This document shows positions 26,678 through 34,506 of a DNA stretch of 52,450 nt, piece by piece. Source of the DNA: Mageeibacillus sp. UBA5734 (GTDB lineage Bacteria > Bacillota > Clostridia > Saccharofermentanales > UBA5734); the NCBI GenBank assembly GCA_002419365.1, contig DIGA01000111.1:1-52450 (forward strand), in the 5' to 3' direction. Every line of letters starts with the position of its first letter. Position 1 is the stretch's first letter. Both the position numbers and the translations under genes were made by a program. Under the pieces are notes generated by a model that ran no database searches, was not told the origin of the DNA, and saw nothing but the letters and a program-made list of their open reading frames with translations.

Positions 26678-28096
26678 ATGCCTGAAACAAGCACGCAAAA
26701 ACCCAACATTGTCATGATCTTGTCCGATGACCAGGGGGCTTGGGCTTTGGGATGTTATGGCAACCCTGAGATCCAAACCCCCAACCTGGACCGGTTGGCG
26801 AGCACTGGTGTCCGGTTTAAAAATTTTTTCTGCACATCTCCGGTTTGCTCGCCGGCCAGGGCTTCGATCCTGACTGGCAAAATTCCTTCCCAGCATGGCA
26901 TCCACGATTACCTGTGTGAAGGCAATGGCGGAGCAGGGCAAAGCAGCATCAGTTTCATGTCTGGCCACCTGGCCTATACAGAATTGCTGTCAGAACAAGG
27001 TTATCACTGTGGCTTGTCAGGAAAGTGGCATTTAGGCGACGGGCGGCATCCGCAGAAGGATCATGAATTCTGGTATGTCCACCAGAAAGGTGGCGGACCT
27101 TATTATCACGCTCCGATGATTCGCAATGGAGAACTGGTGATTGAGACAGAGTACATCACGGATGTCATCACGCGTGAGGCGCTGTCCTATCTCGATTCGG
27201 TCGCCGGTGACCAGCAGCCCTTCTACCTTGGAATCCATTACACCGCCCCGCACAGCCCCTGGATAGATAATCATCCAGAACGATTCACAAAGCTGTATCA
27301 AGATTGTGAATTTGAAACGTGTCCTCAGCAAAAACCACACCCCTGGGCCTTGACAGATGTCATGCCAGGGTATGCCAACCCCAGGGATAATCTGATCGGC
27401 TACTTTGCAGCCGTGACAGCCATGGATGAACAAATTGGCCTGGTTATGGACAAGCTCGAGTCGAAGGGCCTTTTGGCCAACACGATCGTCTGCTTCATGT
27501 CAGACAATGGCTTCAATTGTGGTCATCATGGGATCTGGGGCAAGGGCAATGGGACCTTCCCGCTGAATCTGTATGATACCTCGGTGAAAGTGCCCATGAT
27601 CCTGAGCTGGCCTGGCGTTCTGCCATCGGGAAAGGTCGTGGAAACAGCCTTCAGTGCTTATGATTTCATGCCCTCCTTGCTTGAATTGGCCGGGGTGAAA
27701 AATCCCACCGCCGATCAGCTTCCGGGAACAAGTTTCGTCCCTGAATTGCTCGGTTCCCAGGAAAAATCAGATCGGCCAGTGGTTGTTTTTGACGAGTATG
27801 GTCCCGTCCGGATGATCCGCAATGAGAACCATAAATACATCCATCGCTACCCATACGGTCCGCATGAATTCTATGACCTGGTAAAAGACCCTGACGAAAC
27901 CACCAACCTGTATGGCCAGGCAGGCTCGGACGGACTGGTTGAGCAAATGAAATCGCAGATGGACCAGTGGTTTCATCGTTATGTCGATCCAGCCCTGGAT
28001 GGCACCCATGAAGGTGTCATGGGTGGCGGACAAACGGATCTAGCCGGACTTTATAGCCAGGGCCAGGCTATCTATCGCCCCAATACACATGCCTAA
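26678..28096 (+). CDS. Sulfatase D (CSPAR type, locus II)
   Basis: A 472-residue type I sulfatase. Metal ligands: ILSDDQGAWALGCYG at the N-terminus; formylglycine motif CSPAR in TSPVCSPARASILTG (about residue 55); LSGKWHLGDGRHP; and MSDNGFNCGHHG (Asp-Asn pair, about residue 281). No signal peptide, so it acts on the sugar after import or on a later pathway intermediate. It sits inside the sugar operon, right after the permeases. This suggests that the imported sugar is a 6-O- (or other) sulfated hexose or hexosamine, but the position cannot be read from sequence. ATG 26678 is preferred over an in-frame TTG at 26666. Confidence 0.9.
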   Translation: MPETSTQKPNIVMILSDDQGAWALGCYGNPEIQTPNLDRLASTGVRFKNFFCTSPVCSPARASILTGKIPSQHGIHDYLCEGNGGAGQSSISFMSGHLAYTELLSEQGYHCGLSGKWHLGDGRHPQKDHEFWYVHQKGGGPYYHAPMIRNGELVIETEYITDVITREALSYLDSVAGDQQPFYLGIHYTAPHSPWIDNHPERFTKLYQDCEFETCPQQKPHPWALTDVMPGYANPRDNLIGYFAAVTAMDEQIGLVMDKLESKGLLANTIVCFMSDNGFNCGHHGIWGKGNGTFPLNLYDTSVKVPMILSWPGVLPSGKVVETAFSAYDFMPSLLELAGVKNPTADQLPGTSFVPELLGSQEKSDRPVVVFDEYGPVRMIRNENHKYIHRYPYGPHEFYDLVKDPDETTNLYGQAGSDGLVEQMKSQMDQWFHRYVDPALDGTHEGVMGGGQTDLAGLYSQGQAIYRPNTHA

Positions 28097-28127
28097 ATCA
28101 GAATGAAACAGATCAGGAGAGATTGCC

Positions 28128-28982
28128 ATGCTTTCAACCAATCAGGAATTACTGCTCGATGCCAGTCGCAAGGGCTATGCGATACCAGCCATCAATACCC
28201 AGGGTGGCAATTATGATATCATCTGGGCGGTCTGCAAGGCTGCCGAAGAAATGAATTCCCCCATCATCCTGGCCCATTATGTCTCGACCGGTGCGTACTC
28301 AGGCAATGACTGGTTTGTCGAGGTCAGCAAGTGGTGTGCCAGCAAAGTTTCCGTGCCAGTGTCCATTCACCTGGACCATGGCAGTGACTTTCAGGTTTGC
28401 ATGGATGCGTTGAAGCTTGGTTTTACCTCGCTCATGATCGATGGCTCCACTTTACCGATCGAAGAAAATGCTCGCCTTTCCAATGAGGTAATCAAAGTCG
28501 GTCACGCGTTTGGCGTGCCTGTTGAAGCTGAAATCGGCGAGCTGCTGCGACTCGATGAAAAAGGTGCCGCGCTTGAAAATAAAAATACCGCCGATCCAGA
28601 CCAAGTGCGGCAGTTTCTTGAACTTTGTCAGCCAGACACATTGGCAATCGGTATCGGAAACGCGCACGGTTACTACCAGGGAACGCCAGATATCAAGCTG
28701 GATGTTCTCCGAAAAGTCCGGTCCTTTTCGGATATTCCCCTAGTTTTGCATGGCTGCACGGGTATGGAGCCAGAAACCATCCAGGAAGCCATCAAAATCG
28801 GCGTAGCCAAAATCAATTTTGGTACGGATGTCCGTTACAAGTACTTGCAGTATTATGGTGAAGCCATCAGCCAGATGAACCATCAGGGGCATTCCTGGAA
28901 AGTGTCCCAGGCTGTCAGCGAACGACTGTCTGAAGATATCCGGGCGATCATTCAGTTGTCAGGCTCTCAGAACAAGGGTTAA
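28128..28982 (+). CDS. Class II ketose-bisphosphate aldolase (KbaY/GatY/FbaA family)
   Basis: A 284-residue zinc aldolase cleaving a ketose 1,6-bisphosphate-type substrate into DHAP and an aldehyde. Motifs: VSIHLDHGSD (zinc His and catalytic Asp, about residue 81), VPVEAEIGEL (Glu), AIGIGNAHGYYQG (zinc His, about 178), PLVLHGCTGM (zinc His, about 206) and KINFGTDVRYKYL. Tagatose- and fructose-bisphosphate enzymes are not separable by eye. The AgaS/NagA context favours tagatose 1,6-bisphosphate. In HGCTGM a Cys-Thr replaces the more usual HGGSG, in the loop that holds the DHAP phosphate. GGAGAG precedes the ATG. Confidence 0.88.
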   Translation: MLSTNQELLLDASRKGYAIPAINTQGGNYDIIWAVCKAAEEMNSPIILAHYVSTGAYSGNDWFVEVSKWCASKVSVPVSIHLDHGSDFQVCMDALKLGFTSLMIDGSTLPIEENARLSNEVIKVGHAFGVPVEAEIGELLRLDEKGAALENKNTADPDQVRQFLELCQPDTLAIGIGNAHGYYQGTPDIKLDVLRKVRSFSDIPLVLHGCTGMEPETIQEAIKIGVAKINFGTDVRYKYLQYYGEAISQMNHQGHSWKVSQAVSERLSEDIRAIIQLSGSQNKG

Positions 28983-29007
28983 TAACACGATCTCGGAGGA
29001 ATACGAA

Positions 29008-30057
29008 ATGGAAAATCAGAACAGCCAAATCACCTATCGTGAAATCATGCGCCAGCCGGAGGCATTTTCGGCGATCAATCAGAATTTGCCAACCATCCTG
29101 TCCGTGCTGGACCATGTTTTTTCTGAACCGGTTGACGAATTGATCTTCACCGGCTGTGGCACCTCCTTTTACTTGGCCCAGTCTGCGGCTTTCATGTTTG
29201 CCGGAAAAAATCAGATGGGTTCATCTGCAGTCCCCTGCTCGGAGCTCTATTATTTCCCGCAGAATTATATCAAGCCCCATCGCAAGACTCTCGTCGTTCC
29301 GATCACCCGCAAGAGCTATACGACTGAAGTCCGCATGGCGATTGACAAGGTCCGCCAGTTTCCCAACGTGAAGTCCTTGTCCATCACGTGTGATGCGGAT
29401 TCTGCTACTTACAATGATTTTATGATCCATTCACCCAACGCCGATGAAAAAAGCGTCATCATGACAAGCTCCTATTCCAGCATGCTGTACCTTTCGGCTA
29501 TTCTGGCTGATTATGCAGCAGGTGTGTTCGACCAGGCCAAACTGGCAGATTATCCGGTCAAGGCTCGCACAAGTCTGATGCGGATTGAGGAATGGGCACG
29601 TAAAATCATTATGGAAAATCCACACCTTAATTTGTTCGTCATGCTCGGACAAGGTGTATATCAGGGCGTTGCCAATGAAAGCATGAACAAGATCAAGGAA
29701 ATGGGCATCGCAAACTCTGAATCTTATCACACCCTGGAATACCGTCATGGGCCGATGAGTTTGGCTGATGATCGTACACTCATCCTGGTTTTGACAGATT
29801 CAGCGACGCGCAAGTTTGATTTTGACTTGCAAAAGCAGATGCAGACATTTGGTTCTGTGACCGCGGCCCTGGGAAATCTGGGTGGCCAAGTTGATGGTTG
29901 CAAGTATCAGCTGGACCTGGACTTGGATCTTGAAGCGGCTTACATAGCCCCGATTGCCAGTTTTGTCGGTCAGTTGACCGGGTATTTCATCTCTCTGCAA
30001 AAGAATATCAATGCGGACCAGCCTAGAAATCTGTCGCAGGCGATCGTTTTGCCCTGA
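29008..30057 (+). CDS. SIS-domain sugar isomerase/deaminase (AgaS/GlmS-C type)
   Basis: A 349-residue protein with two SIS domains as in AgaS and the C-terminal half of GlmS. First SIS begins ELIFTGCGTSFYLAQSAAFMF (about residue 46), with PITRKSYTTEVRMAI in the phosphate loop where GlmS-like proteins have SQSGxTxET; second SIS starts near LNLFVMLGQGVYQGVANESMNKIKEM (about 210) and holds SESYHTLEYRHGPMSLAD. AgaS deaminates and isomerises galactosamine 6-phosphate to tagatose 6-phosphate. In the first phosphate loop the usual Ser-Gln-Ser-Gly is replaced by Thr-Arg-Lys-Ser, an interesting change for recognition of the 6-substituent. Start 26 bases after the aldolase. Confidence 0.8.
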   Translation: MENQNSQITYREIMRQPEAFSAINQNLPTILSVLDHVFSEPVDELIFTGCGTSFYLAQSAAFMFAGKNQMGSSAVPCSELYYFPQNYIKPHRKTLVVPITRKSYTTEVRMAIDKVRQFPNVKSLSITCDADSATYNDFMIHSPNADEKSVIMTSSYSSMLYLSAILADYAAGVFDQAKLADYPVKARTSLMRIEEWARKIIMENPHLNLFVMLGQGVYQGVANESMNKIKEMGIANSESYHTLEYRHGPMSLADDRTLILVLTDSATRKFDFDLQKQMQTFGSVTAALGNLGGQVDGCKYQLDLDLDLEAAYIAPIASFVGQLTGYFISLQKNINADQPRNLSQAIVLP

Positions 30058-30794
30058 TGGCCACATTTATTCTTGTTGCCACGATCTCTGCGGTGGGTGG
30101 ATTTGTCCAGGCAGCTACCGGTTTTGGATTTGCAATCATCTGCATGACGTTATGGCCAATGATCATGCCGGTTAAATATGCTGCCGTAACTGAACTGATG
30201 GCTGCCATTGTCATGACTGTTGGGCTTGCGATTAAATTACGCCACCACATTCAAATCAAATTGCTGATCGTACCGTTTCTATCTGCTTTGTTGACCGGGG
30301 CTGTCGGTGTATTTTTCCTGGTGACGAGCTATGAGGCCCTGGTCCGGCGATTATTTGGTTTTGCGTTGATCTTGATTTCAATCACACTCATTAAAAGAAA
30401 TACGAGACGGACCAATTATGATCAAACAGTTGCTCATCCCCAAATACTTGGGTTTGTTTCAGGTATCATGAGTGGTTTGCTGGGAGGGTTGTTCAATATA
30501 GGGGGTCCGCCCATTGTCGGATATTTCAATGCAGTGACGAAAGATAAAATGAGTTACAATGCAACCTTGCAAGCGTATTTCATCCTGAATACCTTGTCTA
30601 TCTTACTGGTGCATTTTTTGATGGGTAATGTGACTTTTCAATCCGTGCAATATGTTCCCAGTGCATTGTTAGGTGTCGTTGCAGGTACTTATCTTGGTTA
30701 TCAAATTTTTCAAAGAATCTCCTGGAAAACGATGAATGTGTTTATTTACGTTTTTATGCTGGTTTTTGGTGGAATTCTGATGATTAATCCATAG
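30057..30794 (+). CDS. TauE/SafE family anion exporter 2
   Basis: A 245-residue membrane protein with about eight helices. Family repeats: VGGFVQAATGFGFAIICM (about residue 13) and SGLLGGLFNIGGPPIVGYF (about residue 141). It is only distantly like the first TauE/SafE protein at 17740, so it is not a recent copy. The ATG shares a base with the stop of the SIS gene (TGATG), so the two are coupled. Export of a sulfur anion from sulfatase D activity is inferred. Composition is clearly AT-richer than in locus I. Confidence 0.85.
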   Translation: MATFILVATISAVGGFVQAATGFGFAIICMTLWPMIMPVKYAAVTELMAAIVMTVGLAIKLRHHIQIKLLIVPFLSALLTGAVGVFFLVTSYEALVRRLFGFALILISITLIKRNTRRTNYDQTVAHPQILGFVSGIMSGLLGGLFNIGGPPIVGYFNAVTKDKMSYNATLQAYFILNTLSILLVHFLMGNVTFQSVQYVPSALLGVVAGTYLGYQIFQRISWKTMNVFIYVFMLVFGGILMINP

Positions 30795-30865
30795 ATTAAG
30801 AGAATTTGGACGTATGAAACGAGTATTATTTATCCTGTGGCAAAGGTTCGGGAAAGGATTTTGAA

Positions 30866-32047
30866 ATGAAACTGAATTTGCTGATTGTCCATGGCGGTGC
30901 ACCAACTGCTGTGCTCAATGCTTCTCTGTATGGAGCGATTAAGGTCGGTTTATCCAGTTCACTGGTTGAAAAAGTCTATGGTGCGCGTTTTGGTACAGAA
31001 GGATTGCTCAAAGGCGATCTGATTGATCTTACGGAACTGAATGAATCCAAACTCGAACAATTATTATCAACGCCAGGGACCGCGATCGGCACGTCTCGAA
31101 CGCATTTGGAACCGGAAGATTATCTGGCTATGGCCAGACAATGCTACCATTTCCATGTCGGGTATGTACTCTTTTCTGGTGGGAATGGCACAATGGAAGC
31201 ATGTGCCCGACTGGCTGACGCAGCTGAAATTGTCAAGTTGGAGTTTAATGATTCATATCGCTTACTTGTGGCAGGCATTCCCAAAACGATCGATAACGAT
31301 CTGGCTTTAACGGACCACGCGCCTGGTTATGGCAGTGCAGCTCGCTACATTGCCCAAACGGTCCGTGAAATTGCTGCCGATGTTCAGTCCTTGCCCATCC
31401 ATGTTTGCATTGTCGAAGTGATGGGGCGAAACGCTGGCTGGCTGACAGCTGCTGCAGCTCTGGCAAGATCTTCAGGTAATCCGGCTCCACATTTAATTTA
31501 TCTGCCAGAAAGACCCTTTATTGAAACCGAGTTTTTGGCCGATGTAAAAGCCTGTCATGAAAAGTATGGAGGCGTTGTTGTTACGGTTAGTGAGGGTCTG
31601 CATTTGGAAAATGGAGATCCGATTGTGCCGCCGATTTTCAAGACAGACCGTTCGGTCTATTTCGGCGACGTGAGTGCCTACTTGGCTGAGTTGGTGATCA
31701 AAAAGCTAGGGATCAAGGCCAGAAGCGAAAAACCGGGCATTGCCGGACGGTCATCCATTGCCCTGCAATCTACCGTGGATCGAGACGAAGCGATCTTGGC
31801 TGGGTATAAGGCTGCCGAAGCAGTTCTATCCGGTGCAAATAAAGTCATGGTCGGATTTAATCGACTAATGACATCACCCTATGAAATTGACCCCATTCTT
31901 TTGCCGATTGATAAGATCAAGCTGACTGAGCGGTTGATGCCCAAGGAGTATATCAATGAACGGGGGAATGACGTGACACAGGCGTTCTGTGACTGGTGCC
32001 GGCCACTTCTAGGCGGAGAATTGCCCGAGTTTATCAGCCTGGTCTAA
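30866..32047 (+). CDS. PfkA-family phosphofructokinase-like sugar kinase
   Basis: A 393-residue kinase of the PfkA superfamily, expected to add a phosphate to C1 of a 6-substituted ketose. Motifs: VHGGAPTAVLNASL (nucleotide/PPi loop), FSGGNGTMEA (about residue 107), IPKTIDNDLALTDHAPGYGSA with catalytic Asp (about 136-155), and EVMGRNAGWL. Lys in PKTIDND is a PPi-enzyme marker, but the GGNG loop has Gly where PPi-dependent enzymes have Asp (GGDD/GGND), so phosphate donor is uncertain. In this operon it could act as tagatose-6-phosphate kinase. A 16-codon frame (30814-30864) ends one base before its ATG and may couple translation. Confidence 0.82.
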   Translation: MKLNLLIVHGGAPTAVLNASLYGAIKVGLSSSLVEKVYGARFGTEGLLKGDLIDLTELNESKLEQLLSTPGTAIGTSRTHLEPEDYLAMARQCYHFHVGYVLFSGGNGTMEACARLADAAEIVKLEFNDSYRLLVAGIPKTIDNDLALTDHAPGYGSAARYIAQTVREIAADVQSLPIHVCIVEVMGRNAGWLTAAAALARSSGNPAPHLIYLPERPFIETEFLADVKACHEKYGGVVVTVSEGLHLENGDPIVPPIFKTDRSVYFGDVSAYLAELVIKKLGIKARSEKPGIAGRSSIALQSTVDRDEAILAGYKAAEAVLSGANKVMVGFNRLMTSPYEIDPILLPIDKIKLTERLMPKEYINERGNDVTQAFCDWCRPLLGGELPEFISLV

Positions 32048-32068
32048 ACCATCCTGGAGGTATCTGAC

Positions 32069-32908
32069 ATGAAACATATCTATCTAAATCTCAAGCGTTT
32101 CGACATTCCGCCGGAGCTGGGTGGGGTCAACCGCATCGCCCCTGTCCGTGACTGGGGCGCATACATCGTCTCACAGACCCAGGACCAGCTGACCCAGTTC
32201 GATCCGTCCGTGGTGAAATTTGTCCAGTTCCTGCCGGAGGCCCATCTGGCATCAGCCTTATCTGCCCTGAAACGGGGCAGTCCGGTCCAGGTCGGCAGCC
32301 AGGGCGTCTATCGCGAGGACACCGCCGTCGGCGGCAATTTCGGCGCTTTCACCACCAATCGCCCGGCCAACGCTGTCAAGGCGCTCGGAGCAACGGCAAC
32401 CCTGGTCGGCCACTGTGAAGAACGCCGCGACAAGGCAGGCATCCTGGCCGAAGCCGGTGTCGTCGATCCGGCAGCGGTCAACCGGATCCTCAACAAGGAA
32501 GTCAAGGCCGCTGTCGCTGCCGGGCTCTCGGTTCTGTATTGCATAGGCGAGACCAGTGAAGAGCAGGAGCGCTGGCAGGACGTGCTGTCCGAGCAGCTTT
32601 CGGTTGGCCTGTCCGGTGTCGATACCAGCCGTGTCGTCATCGCCTACGAACCCGTCTGGGCGATCGGCCCGGGTAAGACGCCGCCGGACCGGGCGTACAT
32701 CGAGAAAATCGCCCGTTTTGTCAAGGCGCAGACGAATGGGATGGACATCGTCTATGGCGGAGGCCTGAAAGTTGAAAACGCGGCGATGCTGGCTTCGATC
32801 CCGGAGATTGACGGCGGCCTGATCGCCCTGACCCGCTTCTCCGGCGAGATCGGGTTCTATCCGGACGAGTACATCGAGATCATCCGCACGTACCTGAATG
32901 CTGTCTAA
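32069..32908 (+). CDS. Divergent triose-phosphate isomerase family protein
   Basis: A 279-residue TIM-barrel isomerase. Catalytic residues are present: Asn-Lys in LNLKRFD (about residue 8-9 in place of NWK), His in LVGHCEERRD (about 113) and Glu in AYEPVWAIGPGK (about 192). The phosphate-binding loops are altered: YGGGLKVEN where TIM has YGGS, and EIDGGLIALTRF where it has VGGASL. A changed acid group or carbon skeleton is therefore possible, for example a tetrose phosphate or a differently substituted triose. GC content is higher than in the preceding genes. GGAGG precedes the ATG, 21 bases after the kinase stop; the gene is followed closely by the LarA-family gene. Confidence 0.78.
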   Translation: MKHIYLNLKRFDIPPELGGVNRIAPVRDWGAYIVSQTQDQLTQFDPSVVKFVQFLPEAHLASALSALKRGSPVQVGSQGVYREDTAVGGNFGAFTTNRPANAVKALGATATLVGHCEERRDKAGILAEAGVVDPAAVNRILNKEVKAAVAAGLSVLYCIGETSEEQERWQDVLSEQLSVGLSGVDTSRVVIAYEPVWAIGPGKTPPDRAYIEKIARFVKAQTNGMDIVYGGGLKVENAAMLASIPEIDGGLIALTRFSGEIGFYPDEYIEIIRTYLNAV

Positions 32909-32924
32909 CCGAGGAGGAAAAAGC

Positions 32925-34412
32925 ATGAAACTGGAATTTGAATACGGCCACGGCACAGTCAGCGCCGAACTCCCAGATAACACCGATGTGTTCATCCCTG
33001 GTGTAACCGTGCCGGATCCGGTCTGTATCCCGGAAGACCATGTGATCGAGGCGACTCGCCAGAGCCTCCACAACCCGATCGGCATGCTGCCTTTGAGCCA
33101 GCTGGCCCAAAAGGGCAGCAAATGCGTGATCATCTTCCCGGACCGCGTCAAAGGCGGCGAACAGGCGACCAGCCACCGCAAAGTCTCGATCCCACTGGTC
33201 CTTGAAGAACTGTACAAAGCTGGCGTCGCCAAGAAGGACGTCCTTCTGATCTGCTCCAACGGCCTGCACCGGAAGAACACCGAGCAGGAAATCCGTGGTG
33301 TTTTGGGCGACGCCATCTTCAACGAATTCTGGCCGACCCACCAGATCATCAATCACGACAGCGAAGACTACGACCATCTGATCGACCTGGGCACCACCGA
33401 ACGCGGTGACCCGGTCCTGATGAACAAATACGTCTACGATGCCGATGTGGCGGTCTTGATCGGCCACACCCAGGGCAATCCCTATGGCGGCTACAGCGGT
33501 GGCTACAAGCACTGCTCGACGGGCATCACCCATTGGAAAAGCATCGCCAGCCACCATGTGCCACAGGTCATGCACCGGCCGGACTTCACCCCGGTCAACA
33601 GCTCGAGCCTGATGCGCAGCAAGTTTGACGAAATTGGCATGCATATGGAAGAGCGCATGGGCAAGAAGTTCTTCTGCTGCGATGCTGTGCTCGACTCCAA
33701 GTCGCGCCAGATTGCGATCTTCAGCGGCTATGCCAAAGAGATGCAGCCTCTAAGCTGGGAAGTCGCTGACAAGCGCACCTACTGCCACTGGGCTGAGAAG
33801 AAGTACGACGTGATGATTTTCGGCCTGCCGCAGTTTTTCCACTACGGAGATGGCATGGGCACCAACCCGATCATGCTGATGCAGGCGATCAGCGCCCAGG
33901 TGGTGCGTCACAAACGGATCATGAGCGACAATTGCGTCATCATCTGCACCTCGCTGTGTAATGGCTATTTCCACGATGAACTTTGGCCCTACCTGCGTGA
34001 AATGTACGAGATGTTCCAGCACGACCAGATGAACATCCTGCCGGACATGAACCGCTATGGCGAACTGTTCGCGACCCGCGAGGACTACATCCGCCAGTAC
34101 CGCTACGGCAATGCCTTCCATCCGTTCCACGGCTTCTCGATGATCTCGAGCGCCCATATTGCCGAGATGAACACCGCGGCCATCTACCTCTGTGGCGCGA
34201 TCGAGCCTGGCATCGCCCGTGGCATGGGCCTGAAGACCCGGGCCACGATCGAGGAAGCCCTCCTCGATGCCAAGAAGAAGATCGTCGGCGAGAACCCCAA
34301 TATCCTAGCCTTGCCTCTGGCCTTCAAGACTACCGCAGTCCACCTGTGCATGAAAGATTCCGCGCTTAACTCCAGCACCGCACATGTGGCCGGACACCCT
34401 TGCTGCGGCTGA
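32925..34412 (+). CDS. LarA-family (nickel-pincer lactate racemase-like) protein
   Basis: A 495-residue protein longer than LarA (about 425). Family landmarks: IIFPDRVKGG (about residue 76), SNGLHRKNTEQE (His-Arg, about 118), and YGGYSGGYKHCSTGI (about 195), whose Lys corresponds to the one that carries the nickel-pincer cofactor. By eye the His usually six positions before the FSGG motif is Asn here, so the active site is not that of classic LarA. LarA homologues racemise or epimerise various 2-hydroxy acids. Substrate unknown; a hydroxy acid made from the triose product is possible. No larB, larC or larE is nearby. Start at 32925 has GAGGAGG upstream. Confidence 0.72.
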   Translation: MKLEFEYGHGTVSAELPDNTDVFIPGVTVPDPVCIPEDHVIEATRQSLHNPIGMLPLSQLAQKGSKCVIIFPDRVKGGEQATSHRKVSIPLVLEELYKAGVAKKDVLLICSNGLHRKNTEQEIRGVLGDAIFNEFWPTHQIINHDSEDYDHLIDLGTTERGDPVLMNKYVYDADVAVLIGHTQGNPYGGYSGGYKHCSTGITHWKSIASHHVPQVMHRPDFTPVNSSSLMRSKFDEIGMHMEERMGKKFFCCDAVLDSKSRQIAIFSGYAKEMQPLSWEVADKRTYCHWAEKKYDVMIFGLPQFFHYGDGMGTNPIMLMQAISAQVVRHKRIMSDNCVIICTSLCNGYFHDELWPYLREMYEMFQHDQMNILPDMNRYGELFATREDYIRQYRYGNAFHPFHGFSMISSAHIAEMNTAAIYLCGAIEPGIARGMGLKTRATIEEALLDAKKKIVGENPNILALPLAFKTTAVHLCMKDSALNSSTAHVAGHPCCG

Positions 34413-34435
34413 AAACAGACGATGACACCTTCCTC

Positions 34436-34468
34436 TGCCGAATTTGGGACGCCGTCCCAAATTCGGCA
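34436..34468. terminator. Strong inverted repeat after locus II
   Basis: TGCCGAATTTGGGAC and GTCCCAAATTCGGCA form a perfect 15-bp stem with a 3-base loop. There is no following T-run on the plus strand. It lies 23 bases after the LarA-family gene and probably ends the locus II transcript or stabilises its 3' end. Confidence 0.6.
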
Positions 34469-34506
34469 TGTGGTGTGAGCATCAAATCAATTAAAGAGTA
34501 AAAACC

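Noticed and set aside
30814..30864. 16-codon frame (MKRVLFILWQRFGKGF) before the PfkA-family gene as a separate gene
   Set aside because: No good ribosome site and nothing recognisable; mentioned only as possible coupling.
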